A DNA stretch of 64,000 nucleotides from Paramacrobiotus metropolitanus (taxonomy: Eukaryota; Tardigrada; Eutardigrada; Parachela; Macrobiotidae), in assembly GCF_019649055.1 (NCBI RefSeq), contig NW_026570486.1, positions 19,053 through 83,052 on the forward strand, written 5' to 3'. Of this stretch, positions 53,931-64,000 are shown piece after piece; position 1 is the first letter of the stretch, and every line of letters starts with the position of its first letter. A model generated the notes under the pieces. It had not been told where the DNA came from. It did not search any database and saw only the letters and a program-made list of their open reading frames with translations. The position numbers and the translations under genes are program-made.

Positions 53931-56078
53931 CATTTTGGCTAGTTCAACAAATTTTACGCCGATTCTGAATCTGTAATTTGTTTTTTGAAATTTCAAAAAA
54001 ACATCTGAGTCGAGTAAAGTAGTAGGAAAGTGGTTTGAATCGGGCATGTATACATAGAGGCCCGGCAGGCAGCGGGCTAGCGACAGTCTGTCTGCGCCCT
54101 GCAGTTTCACTCACTCCGACTGCTGCAACAACTTATATAAGGCTCACTCACTCATATTCGTAATTCGACTTATGCAAAAATCATATTTTCATTTCAAATC
54201 GATAACGAGCATGGTGAGCATGAAAAACTAATAACAGAATGTGCAATCCATTTTGAAAAATTTGGAGCGGTTGAGGCTGTAGGCCGGGCCATACGTTTGG
54301 GCTACTAATTACTACTTGATGCGTTTGACGCAAACTTGCCGAAAAGTACTGAATTTTCATGCAGCAAGTTTTAGCCAGTCGCATCACCATTAACTATACA
54401 CCTTGCTCCCGGCACTAAACAGCAGCTCCGCGGCGCGCATATCGTAAGCCAATAAATTTCAAAATATTTTTAAAAACAAAATAAGATAAAATAAAAATAA
54501 TTAGCTGCACCAACACCGTGTTCTTGTAAATCTTTTTATCATATTTGTAAATAAATAAAATTCGTATGCTGCATATACGTGCTGTACATCACTTACGTTA
54601 TGTGCATTACGCCTTTTTGTTAATACGCCTATACCCGAGATCTGTTTTGCGTTTTATACCAGCACCGTGTTTCCGTAGTTGACTGCTCTTTTAATAAATA
54701 TAATTTATATAATAACAAAAATTCACTGTTACTGTACGGTGTTCTGTACGCGAATGTATGCACGCGATTTGTAATCAATGATTTTTGTTTATATTAATAA
54801 GGGATTGTATTGTCCTAGATCTGCAGATCTGTCCGCGTGGCTTGATTTCCTTAACCACTCAGGACGTCGTGAATTTTGGTCGTACCGAGAGAAGTAAGTT
54901 TAAAATAAAATATAAAATCCTAGGAATATTGCCCTGGGATACCGTCTGCGTTTTACGCGCGTGTCCGCTTGTGTGGGCATTAGCTGCAGTGAATAATTTT
55001 ATTAAATGATTTTAATAAATAATAATCTGATAAAATTACCGGGAAAAATAGGAAATAATTCCTGAATAATTGGATTAATGTGCACGTTCATAATATTGTA
55101 CTCGCATGCTGTTTTGTTGGTAAAGCCGACGTCAGCTGTTTTCTACGTACTGTTCAGCAGTGCATACCGGTATTATAAGCGTGTGTGCTCATCATTGTAT
55201 GCATGCTTATACGCTTTTATTATGCAACATTTTAATAAAATTGCAACAATAATTAACGAATATTCTCGCAAGTTAACAATAATTACAACAATAATGAACG
55301 AATGCTCTTATATTTTTATTTATAATTATTAATACGTTTTATGATTCTATTCATTTCCTCATTTGCTGGGGATTTGGCTGTCATTATTTACATGCACATG
55401 CTAGTACTATTATTCGTGTGTCTTTTACTTGTGAACTGTATTTGCACGGCAGTGTCCTTGTGCATTGTGCTCTGCTATATGCAAAAAGCGGTGTCTTAAT
55501 TGTATTAAACCGTGTCTTAACTGGCATTACAGTAGCACACCAAAGTACGAACAATGCATAGCAAGTACAACTATAGTAAACAGCCAGGCATAATTAGGTG
55601 ATATTTATACTCGTATCCAAGCACGTTAATATAAGCATTGTTATCGCATTCACATTAAATATTTCCAACCTAAGCATACTAGCGTTGATAAATGTACAAG
55701 TAAAGCTGAGTACGTTCTTCATACAGATTATCATAAATGCAGTCGCAACGAGTTAGATGAGTTACTCAGGCGCCAAATTTTTACCGGTTTTCTTTTGTGA
55801 ATCGATCTGTCGGCATCCCGCAGCAATAAGTAGGGTAAAGTGTTACGATGCCAGCTTTAACGTTATGCTTTGTCAGCTGCGCTTTTCCATCTGGTTTATC
55901 GATTAAATATTTTGAATAACTGTTTTCTCTTATCAGGTACAAAGTATGCCTGAAAAAACTTTCGAAAAATTTCATAAAACTAAAATTTTGATTTTGGTAC
56001 GCAACTTAGTATTAGCGTAATGTATTGCATCAGAATTGCTTACCGAATTCGAATTTTTTTTAAAAATATTTCTTCGAG
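53931..56078. other. AT-rich stretch; TATA-like box at 54134
   Basis: No convincing gene. TATATAAG at 54134-54141 is followed within 30 bases by CTCACTCACTC, a possible core promoter, but no transcript can be assigned. 54.4-56.0 kb is strongly AT-rich noncoding DNA. Confidence 0.4.
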
Positions 56079-56634
56079 ATGGACGTTCGTAAGAAATATC
56101 AAAGGAAGCAAGCAGGCCTTAAGCCTGAGTCGGACAGAGAGTTTATTGATCGTATGGAAGCGCAGTCCGCTGGAAACCCGCGCTCGTATGTGCGAGCCCG
56201 TGTTGTTGCGGAGAAGATCTGGAAGACTTATCGGATGATGAAATACTATCAGAGCATTGTAAGGACGAACGATTTATTCAGCAAGGCTACAGGCTGTCTT
56301 TAGACAGCGATTCCAAAGAGCACGGCAATGTGTTAATGCCGGATCTGTCGCGCCCTGTCGAGTACGGGGCGGAAGTCCCAAGCAACTTTTCAGTCAGTGA
56401 ACCGTGCGGAGCCATCTCATTGTACTTATAAGCGCTTCAAAGTGGTTCTGTTCAATGAACGCAAAGGATTTCTATCATGTGGATGAAAATTTATTAGCTG
56501 TAAAAAAAATTGTAGGGTGTTTGACTGAAGAGCACGGCAGTGTTAACGCCCATAAGGCATCTGCAGTTCTGAAGTATCGTGCCCAGCTTGGTGGGATGAA
56601 GAAGGAGATCTTGCTTAAAAATCTGAAACGCTGA
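56079..56634 (+). pseudogene. Unknown helical ORF, frameshifted
   Basis: The first frame, from ATG 56079, gives MDVRKKYQRKQAGLKPESDR and VRARVVAEKIWKTYRMMKYY. After frame changes, the last part (56404-56634) has FYHVDENLLAVKKIVGCLTE and KASAVLKYRAQLGGMKKEIL. Basic and helical; no domain recognised. It may be a Polinton accessory gene. Confidence 0.3.
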
Positions 56635-57092
56635 TGTGTTGAATAGCTAAGAATAGCCCTGCTGTAAGCATTTATCGATGATGCTGTCGAGTAATACTTA
56701 TTTGTCTTCGTGTGTGTATATATCGTTTCCAAGGCAAGGTGGCATAAGGTATCCAGGTGCGGTACGGCTTGGTGTTGGAGTATATCGAAGATTCTGAAAT
56801 GACCAATCTATGCACAGTAATAGTGTTCTACTGGCACAGTCATGCGGCCACAATCGGTAATACACATATGAATCGTACATACATAATCAGTATCACTGAT
56901 TCAGCCGTTAGCAATTACACGTTTTTCCCGTTCGGTTATTACATTTATTTCCAAATTCGGAAGTGTGCATTCATTTTGAATCTGGAACGTTCCCATTTTG
57001 CACAATATATTCGAACGTGTAGAATTTTGATCTGTGCTCGTGCACTATGTCCAGGTTTTTAGGTTATGGCCAGGCCGGACCAACCCCGCACT

Positions 57093-57409
57093 AGAACTGC
57101 AAAGGACACTTTGCTTCCGGGCGTTATAACTCTACGCTGCACGACTATCTCTTCCCACACCGGAAGAGATGTCGAGCTGCTGCATACTACAAGCTGTTTT
57201 ATCCACAAGAGGAGCAGTTGCATGGCGCTTTCCAAAGAGCGCTCAGTCTTATGTTGTTCGGTACCCCAAGTCACCGCTCTGTTTGTTTGGAGATTGTTTT
57301 GTTCATCTTGTCCTCTTTCGTCCGGACAACTGCCGCGTACGCTGAAGTTATCACATCGCAGCAGCTTTCGGGCTGGTCTACCGAAGTACATGGAAATCAA
57401 CCCGTGTAA
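57093..57409 (+). pseudogene. OTU-like cysteine protease domain, degenerate
   Basis: One plus-strand frame gives LFPHRKRCRAAAYYKLFYPQ, then LHGAFQRALSLMLFGTPSHR and VCLEIVLFILSSF, ending near GWSTEVHGNQPV. OTU domains have GDCLFRALSxxLxGxxxxHxxxR at this place. Here the catalytic Asp-x-Cys is replaced (HGAF) and the frame ends before the catalytic His. OTU proteins remove ubiquitin; this copy would be inactive. Downstream frame pieces (57433-57518, GDVPLTAEERDMGLSLHEEE) may belong to the same or the next gene. Confidence 0.45.
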
Positions 57410-57548
57410 TACGGACGGCCCCGTATGGCATGTTTGGGCGACGTACCTTTAACCGCTGAAGAACGCGACATGGGATTATCTCTGCATGAGGAGGAAACTG
57501 AAATATAAATCTAGCCAGCGACACTGAAAACAATGAAAACAGCCAAAT

Positions 57549-58400
57549 GTGTATGTTCAGTCAGGATCTGGGCAAAATTCGAACACGCCACCACCATCTC
57601 AGAAACGCCGCCAAGTTCCGAATGCGCCCGAGAAGTCGAAACGCCGTCGGTTTGGGCAGTCGAAGCTCACTCAACCATGCATTTCCCATCCGGATGCCAA
57701 GTATCCAAACCTGGGTGAGTTATTTTATAATGAAATTCATCGAAGTTTTATCGCAATAGAAAAATTCGATTTTTGTATGCAACACTGTTTACTTGTGCAA
57801 TTATGCGGCAGTGATGCTGACTAAAATCGGTTTTCTAGCGCACCATCAACTGCATGCTGCTAACACCTATGCAACTGATCCAAGCAGTGCACTTGACTTC
57901 TCGTGTCCTCGCGACGGGTTTTTCGGTCAGCCGCAGAACGATTGTGTCCCATCGGGTTCAAAGTACGTAAACCAGAACGGCACCTACCTTCCGGCGCAAC
58001 AGGTTACTAACTACGGCATGGGTCCAAATGGTGGTTTTCGATCGGCATCCGATGTATACGGTAAGATACTGTACTGTCTGCGGAAACTTACTGATAGTGT
58101 TTTACTGTCGTGGTGCATTGGTAGATGAGTTATACTGGTTCGCCGGTCCTGATGGAATACCCCCAACCTTCGATGTACCAGCATCAGCCGAAACCTGTAG
58201 ATCAACTGCAGCAGCAACGACAGCAAATGGAGCATCTGTTCGTGCAAGATTTCGTCAACAACGTTCGCTCAAGTCACTATAATCAATTGAATATGGCACC
58301 ACCGATGCCTGTCAGTTCCCGTCCGCATAAACAGTACGGTACTGGGTACTACGAAGGTCCTTCTCCCATCGTTCGTCAAAACGCATTTCGATACCCTTAG
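57549..58400 (+). CDS. Spliced gene of unknown function
   Basis: Exon 1 (to about 57713) ends PDAKYPNLG|GTGAGT and has a nuclear-signal-like KSKRRRFGQSK. The intron ends TTTTCTAG at 57838; exon 2 (57839-58061) reads DFSCPRDGFFGQPQNDCVPS and VTNYGMGPNGGFRSASDVY in phase. The last exon after TTGGTAG (58125-58400) reads best as SYTGSPVLMEYPQPSMYQHQ and ends at TAG 58398-58400. The strongest donor (GTAAGA) would put it in another frame, ending at 58282. An AATAAA follows at 58475. Gln/Tyr/Pro-rich; no domain known. Confidence 0.5.
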
Positions 58401-58474
58401 TAAGTTAGATCAGAAGTGCTAGTGTGTGTATGTGTTCGATATTTTATTTCAAATATGCCTTAATATTTCTTCTA

Positions 58475-58480
58475 AATAAA
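58475..58480 (+). terminator. Poly(A) signal AATAAA
   Basis: AATAAA about 75 bases after the stop of the spliced gene; it supports a real plus-strand transcript ending here. Confidence 0.5.
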
Positions 58481-58689
58481 GCATATGTCTCAAATAATGT
58501 TGTAACATGTCATCTGATTAATCATTTTGGTCTTGGTGCTGTTGTATTTAACAAAAATAAATGTCATTGTATTGCATGTTCACTTATAATGCTGCCAATG
58601 TTCACCTTGCTGTTTGCTCATTGAGAATCAGTAGATTCATTCTTTCATCAAACTTATTATAGAATCAATTATTGTAGTTATATATTTAA

Positions 58690-61600
58690 AATAAATCCTG
58701 CATGCCATCACATCACCCATGCACCACAATTTCATACAGTTGAGGATTCCTTCAGGATCTACATTCACGATCCGCTCGATCCTATTGACCTGCTTCACGC
58801 GTTGTATCAGCTGATGGTACTTTTCAGATTTCTGCTCGGCTACCTGTACAAGCGCCACAACGTGTATTTATACGATAGAGTCCGCTTAATTTTTGAGCAT
58901 CATAGTTTTCCAGATTGGGCCATATCTAGCAAGGTATTACCGGCTCGTGAATTGACACCCGAGTACCTCGTGCACACAATTGAAAGAGTCTGGCGCAGCG
59001 GCAGTGCTTATTTCCTGTTCTACCAAGCGCTACGTTGTACGTTCGTCTACTGCAAGGATACACTAGGGTATGGTACGCGATCAATTAAAAAGAACGAAAT
59101 TTCCTTCAAATCACCTGAGTACCTGGAACAGCGACAGGGTGTGGTTGTTATTCGACGGTCAGACCTTCACGATCCAAATAACGAGCTGTGCTGCTCGCGC
59201 GCTATTGCTGTATGTCTAGCTCATGCATTAAAGTATCGTACCTACAAGAATATATGCATGTCTGACCGTAAAGCTCAACACACGTTGGCGCAAAAGCTAC
59301 GATGGGAAGCACGAGTTCCGCTCGGTCCTTGTGGTTTCGATGAGCTCGACAAATTTGCGTGCGTTCTGCGTGAAAAATACGACTGTCAACTCCGTGTAAT
59401 TGATGCCGGTCTTCAATTTGAGGATTTTTACGACTCACCCTATTGCCCGAATCTCATTATGTTGATCTTTCGCAACAATCACTTTGATGCAGTCTTGAAA
59501 CCGCACACGCTGTTAGGATTCACAGGTCGATGTGACATGTGTGGAATTTTTCATCATGACAAGTGTCGGCATCGATGTTTCGGTGTGTGTAGTACTGTGC
59601 GCAAGTTGGATGTGTAAACAAATACAGTCCTCTTGAGCAGGATGGCCGCTTTTGTGATGACTGCTGTCGACGTTTTCGATCTGTTCGGTGCTTCGAGAAC
59701 AATAAAACAAAGAAAGGGTATCGAACGGGTGCGCGCACTGTTTGTGAAGCCTGGCGGCGTTGCAAAGACTGCAACGGATTTGTCAGTCATCCGCGCAGCC
59801 AGTTGTATTCTGATCCACATCAATGTTTCACGCAACTTTGTACGAACTACAGAGAATTCGTCTCTACTGGACACCTTTGCTACATCCTTTCCGGAGAAAA
59901 AACTAAGAAGGTGAAGCCAAAGAAGAAAGTTGCCAAAGCAATCATTTTGGATTCTGACGATAGTTCCGACGATGACGCCGACGATGAAGAAGACCCAGAA
60001 TCATCCAAGACCGATAGCATACTCGAAGGATCCCGTTCAACGACATCGTCTACTGAAGAAGAACGCCTGAGCGAAAGTGAAAGTGGATTAAATAATTCAC
60101 TCAGTGAAAATGCCGCGGCAAGAAAGTCATCAAAATTTACAAACAAGAAATTCGTTTCTGATTTTGAGGCCGGACTGGATGGCAGTCGGTACCACTATCC
60201 GAACAGGGCAGCACTGATATGCCCTGACGATTCTGTTTGTTATGTGTTTCGTGGCCGCCCGTGCGGATGATATGTTGTTGGTTTTCAAAACACACGCCAT
60301 TGTACATTCCTATCACACAACGCGCGGAAAAACAACAACTACGTCATACTGAAATCACTCGAAAGTCAAGGGCATTACGTTACAAAGATTTAAAATGGTG
60401 CGAGCCTAACACTCGTCAAAATAATAGGAATCAACGCACGGTTTGTGGATACGTTTTCCTTCATGCCGCGGTCCTTAGCCGAGCTCCCGAAAGACCTGGG
60501 AATAAGTCATCTAGTGCTGAAAGGATTTTTCCCGTACACTTTCAACACTCCTGAGAACGAAAACTATGTCGGATACCAACCAGGCAAAAAATCCGAATTT
60601 GGTCTGCATGAGAGTTATTTTCGTAGGTGTTCATAACAGTATTGCCTACCAAAATCGAATTTTTGCAGACAAGCAGTATGTGGCTTGGAGCGCATCTCTG
60701 CCAAAAAGAAACAGGAGTTAGATGACTGGTAAAAAGAAGCAAGAGAAATTCATGGTGACACCTACAACCTGATGGATGAGTGCGAGAAATATTGCGTCAG
60801 TGATGTTCTGGTTCTGCGAGAGTGCTGTAAGATTACGCGAACTTCATTCGAGAAGCAATTTCCGGGTCTAGTTCCATTTGACAAACCCACAAGCCCGTCA
60901 GCTGTGATAAAGGCGTTTCAAGTGCACTAACACTATTGGCATACCACCACCAGGTGGTTACGGAAGTACCCAGAATCAAAGCACAAAAGCGTTACTCTGG
61001 TTTCCGACCGTGCTCGTTGGCTTGACAAACCGAACCAAACAGTTTAGGTCAGCGGAAGGTGAGAAGTATTTTGGACGAATACCTGTTAGACGGATGGTGC
61101 GCTGCAACTAGAACGGCCTACCAGTTTTATGGTTGTTTTTGGCATGGATGTCCAAAATGCTTTCCGAACCCCAACTAAGTTAACACAGTGAGAATGAAGA
61201 CCTTTGGCACACTTCGAGAAGAAATCGCGAAGACCGATGCATACCTCAATAACTGTGCATGCACTGTTACGGATCCATACGTGGACGTTCCTGTAATATT
61301 GACAGCAATTTGGGAGTGCGAGTACGATGAAAAGCTGAAAGCTGGCGAGATCATAGCAGAACCGAATTCCCGGCCGCGCTTAAATGCGCGTGACTACCTG
61401 TTCGAAGGTCGGACAGACATTTTTTGCATGTACAAAGAAATCCCTGAAGGATCCAAATGAAAAGTCTTGGATTTTATTTCATTGTGTCCGCCTATCATGG
61501 TCTTCGACCGGTATCCTGTTGGCCACCCTGAGATCCGATTCACTTACTTCCGCAAACCGGGCAAACCTTACAACATTAAGGATTGGTTTGGCGTTGTGTA

Positions 61601-62854
61601 TTGCGAAATTTGACCAGCGTGTGATTAATTTATGCCTACCCTCCCGCTCCGATTGGCTGATGGTCGTACGGTGTACGCAATATGTCGTACGTGCTCGGAA
61701 GAGTTGAAAATCGCAAAGCCATGCACCAATGATTATCGGCAACGTGCATTCGAGGGCGCTTGGACTACACCGCTTCTGGAGCAGGCAGTTGAAGACGGCT
61801 ACATAATTCGTCGAGTTTTTGAGATACATCGTTTTCCTAATAGAAGCAGATATAATCCGGAATACAAAACCAGCGGCGTATTTGCCAAATTTATTTTGGA
61901 TCTCATTCGCACCAAGATAGTTACAAGCGACTTTTCTGCCCATGTCATCACTGAAGAGCAGAAGCAAGAGTTCTGCAGGAAATATGAAGCAGTTTTGGGA
62001 ATTATTTTCACCCCCGACGAAGTTACCAACAACCCGGGTATGCGCGCTGCAGCCAAAACATTTGTCAACTAAGCTAGGGGAAGGTAAGAAATGTGAATTA
62101 AGTATGTTAATTAAGTAATTAAGTGCATCGATGTGACGTACGAAGAGAAAGCTGCATGGGTATGAATTGTGCAGAAAGTTTTTAATTGCATTCCCGATTA
62201 CGTTAACAATTTCAAATTTTTGCATAGGTTGCGCCTAACAAGCGAACGAATCAATACATTGGTAAATTTACCACCGAGTACGGCCAGCTCAAACTCCTTA
62301 AAGCTTTACGTCTTGTTGGCGATCGTCTGCTGTACTGTGCCACGGATTCCGTGATGTTCGTGAGCACCCCGGGCGAGTTTGATCCTCCTACAGGCGACCT
62401 ACTAGGCGATTTGTCTGATGACGTTGGCAGTAAACATTTCGTAGAGTGGGCTGCACTGGCAAAGAAAACCTGCTGTCAGCTCCTCAGCAGTGGATAAAGG
62501 ATAAAGTGCAAAGGGATTCTTAAGTCTGACGGATTGAACAAACGGGTGAACATCGGTGTTCTTAAGTCTATGATGTTCGGGACAGGGCCGTCCCAGGTTA
62601 CTGCATGCGAAAGTATAACACTTGAAAAGAATACAGACAACTTAACAATACAGACGGTTCGGCGGATAGGCTGTACGTTTTCCAGTCGTGCTATTTGTCG
62701 TAATTTTGTGACGTATCCGCTCAGTTATCATGACATTCCATTCCCTTGTATCGGCTCACTTGAATTTGAAGTTGTAAATCAGTTACTTGAACGTTTCAAT
62801 ACTGCAATGTTGACTGAGGACGTTGATGGGGAAGAATATTTTGTGCATGAGTAG
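58690..62854 (+). pseudogene. Polinton protein-primed DNA polymerase B, broken
   Basis: Replication enzyme of the element. N-terminal part 58.69-59.62 (LGYGTRSIKKNEISFKSPEY; NNELCCSRAIAVCLAHAL), a Cys-rich zinc region (GRFCDDCCRRF; HLCYILSG) and an acidic linker. Then MPRSLAELPKDLGISHLV and YTFNTPENENYVGYQPG (60445-60600), the exonuclease-type EKYCVSDVLVLRECC (near 60790) and YGCFWHGCPKCF. Motif A is DFISLCP (61470-61490), then YPVGHPEI, LPLRLADGRTVYAICRTCSE, NNPGMRAAAKTF (motif B region). Motif C reads YCATDSVMFV (62333) with Ala for the first Asp of DTD. It ends EEYFVHE at 62854. More than ten stops or frame changes. Confidence 0.85.
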
Positions 62855-63048
62855 CTGCTAAATTTCATTGTTCTTGTTTTACACTATACGCCTGCAATCA
62901 TGTCGTTTCTGGAATCGAACAATTCCGGGAAATTAAAATACGAATTGATCACGGGGTTGTGTGGCTTGCGATCAGATAAACAAATCATTTTAAGAGATGC
63001 AATGCTGCGTTTAAATATCTTTTCAGCTTTCTCATCAATTGTCAGTTT

Positions 63049-63306
63049 TTGAAAAGCGAACGTATGTGCTGTCGCGGATGCTATTGTATGGATGATCAGC
63101 ATACTTGTGGCAGTCGTGTCAACGATCACTGCTACAAATCTGCTCACCTCTATGAAATTGCAAACTCGGTTGACAAGCGATTACTGCGTGAGTCATTAAT
63201 TTTGGTTGTGGAGAAGTGTACCGGAAAATCTGTTCAAGTCTGCGATTGCATAATGTTCCAAATTCGAAAGCAGTTTTGTAGATGGCGCTATTCCCAAGGG
63301 AGTTGA
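63049..63306 (+). CDS. Small Cys-rich ORF between PolB and integrase, right copy
   Basis: 85 residues, MKSERMCCRGCYCMDDQHTC at the start; fully open, with about four residue changes from the left copy (15833-16090). Cys spacing is conserved in both. Possibly zinc-binding. No family name known to me. Confidence 0.5.
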   Translation: MKSERMCCRGCYCMDDQHTCGSRVNDHCYKSAHLYEIANSVDKRLLRESLILVVEKCTGKSVQVCDCIMFQIRKQFCRWRYSQGS

Positions 63307-63329
63307 TAAGCGTCTGTTAAAACTCATTC

Positions 63330-64000
63330 ATGAAAAACATGCCGAGAAAAATTTGTTTTGACGTGGCATCGCTGGGCGGTTACGGTCCGATACATGCACT
63401 GCAACGAGAAGCCAGCAAGCAGAACAAGGCAAAGGTTTCCACGGACACCGTGAAAGAGTTCCTGCGCAAACAACCGGCGTACACGTTACGCGAACTAGTT
63501 CGAAAACATTTTCCTCGTCTCAATTTTTTTGCTTCTGGTCCTAACGAACAGTTCCAAGCGGACTTAATAGACTACAGTGCGTATGTATCTGTTAATGATG
63601 GGTCTGAAGTCCGTGATGCTTTGCAATTAATACTTCATTGTTGTGGGCGGTTCTCGAAAAAGTTCCAAACCGATTTGGGCACCGAATTTTATAATACTGA
63701 TGTCAAGTCTTTGTTAAATCAGCATGGAATTCTTCATTTCTCGAAAAATAATGCAGAAATTAAAGCTGGCTAAGCTGACCGTCTGAATCGCACATTATCG
63801 ACTAAACTGTTCCGTTATTTTACACATAATCGAACGAAAAGATGGATTGATGTAATTCAGAAACTAGTGGACGCGTACAACCATAGCCCACACATAAGTT
63901 TAGGATACCATGAGCCATGAGAAATAACGGCTGAAAATGCAGAAGAATTTCAAGATTATTTACAAGGACAAAACCAAGTATGCACACAAGAAACTTGAAA
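63330..64000 (+). pseudogene. Polinton integrase, right copy, partial
   Basis: Frame 63330-63773, then broken integrase sequence (LNRTLSTKLFRYFTHNR) and the start of the SH3/chromo-like tail at 63937, cut by the window end. Catalytic Asp (EQFQADLIDY), second Asp (QTDLGTEF) and the Glu region (NNAEIKAG) are visible. A 25-codon in-frame deletion after VSVNDG removes the beta-strand segment between the first and second Asp, including the place of the left copy's stop. The enzyme would not fold normally. Confidence 0.85.

Larger units (their letters stand above)
51906..64000 (+). mobile_element. Maverick/Polinton, right copy (continues past window)
   Basis: Plus-strand Polinton genes in order: small membrane protein, FtsK/HerA-type packaging ATPase, two small structural-type ORFs, [56-58.4 kb unknowns], DNA polymerase B (58.69-62.85), Cys-rich ORF, integrase (to window end). 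The AT-rich gap 53.9-56.0 and the spliced gene at 57.5-58.4 kb are unusual inside such an element. Most genes carry stops or frameshifts. The outer boundary is beyond 64 kb. The inner one is uncertain. Confidence 0.75.
62826..64000 (+). repeat. Inverted repeat arm 2 (partner 15064-16313)
   Basis: Matches the minus strand of 15064-16313 from the last polymerase codons through the integrase, up to the window end. The only large difference is a 75-bp gap after VSVNDG in the integrase. Confidence 0.85.

Noticed and set aside
57066-57452. 128-codon frame starting MARPDQPRTR
   Set aside because: A different frame of the same DNA gives the OTU-like protein, which has recognisable motifs.
1-64000. 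CRISPR arrays, rRNA or tRNA genes
   Set aside because: No regular direct-repeat/spacer array, rRNA core or cloverleaf with A and B boxes was recognised on either strand by eye.

Overview
The window looks like a repeat-rich piece of an animal nuclear genome, most likely an invertebrate. Several genes carry short introns with GT..AG ends, poly(A) signals are present, and the mobile elements are Maverick/Polinton, Ty3/Gypsy, LINE and THAP/P types. A tardigrade would fit, but the sequence alone does not settle the species. I see no bacterial operons, CRISPR arrays, rRNA or tRNA genes.

Left part (0-16.3 kb). First comes a decayed THAP-type transposase remnant (-), then a broken LINE with a C-terminal zinc/restriction-like endonuclease region (-, 2.0-4.65 kb). 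A minus-strand retroelement-like block of gag-type and charged proteins follows (5.7-11.3 kb), then low-complexity DNA. Last is the broken end of a Polinton (-, 13.4-16.3 kb) with capsid-type genes and integrase. That Polinton copy is cut a few codons inside the end of its DNA polymerase gene, where a Gypsy element starts.

Centre (16.3-32.8 kb). This is one long plus-strand Gypsy-type locus: RT, RNase H and integrase (all with stops and frameshifts), followed by about 9 kb of further coding-like sequence. That sequence carries many degenerate helical-hairpin units separated by Pro/Thr-rich linkers, and ends in a capsid-like protein that also occurs in the 5.7-11.3 kb block. The distal noncoding part has repeated hairpins with a constant ACAAA loop. 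From 32.8 to 42.3 kb there is mostly unassigned DNA with one intact single-exon glycosyltransferase family 92 gene, two near-perfect hairpins and short tandem repeats.

Right part (42.3-64 kb). A gag-only Gypsy element (+) is packed with AAAGGTCA octamers. Then comes a small island of intron-containing genes on the minus strand. It holds a divergent histone H3-like gene with an in-frame TAG at a conserved glutamine, possible downstream exons, and an LRR-type single-pass membrane protein. A second Polinton (+) runs to the window end with a packaging ATPase, two structural-type ORFs, DNA polymerase B and integrase. An OTU-like remnant and a spliced gene lie between its ATPase and polymerase.

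The two Polinton integrase segments (15064-16313 and 62826-64000) are inverted copies of each other bracketing about 46.5 kb. Nearly all mobile-element genes here are broken. The GT92 gene and the LRR membrane gene are the cleanest intact reading frames.
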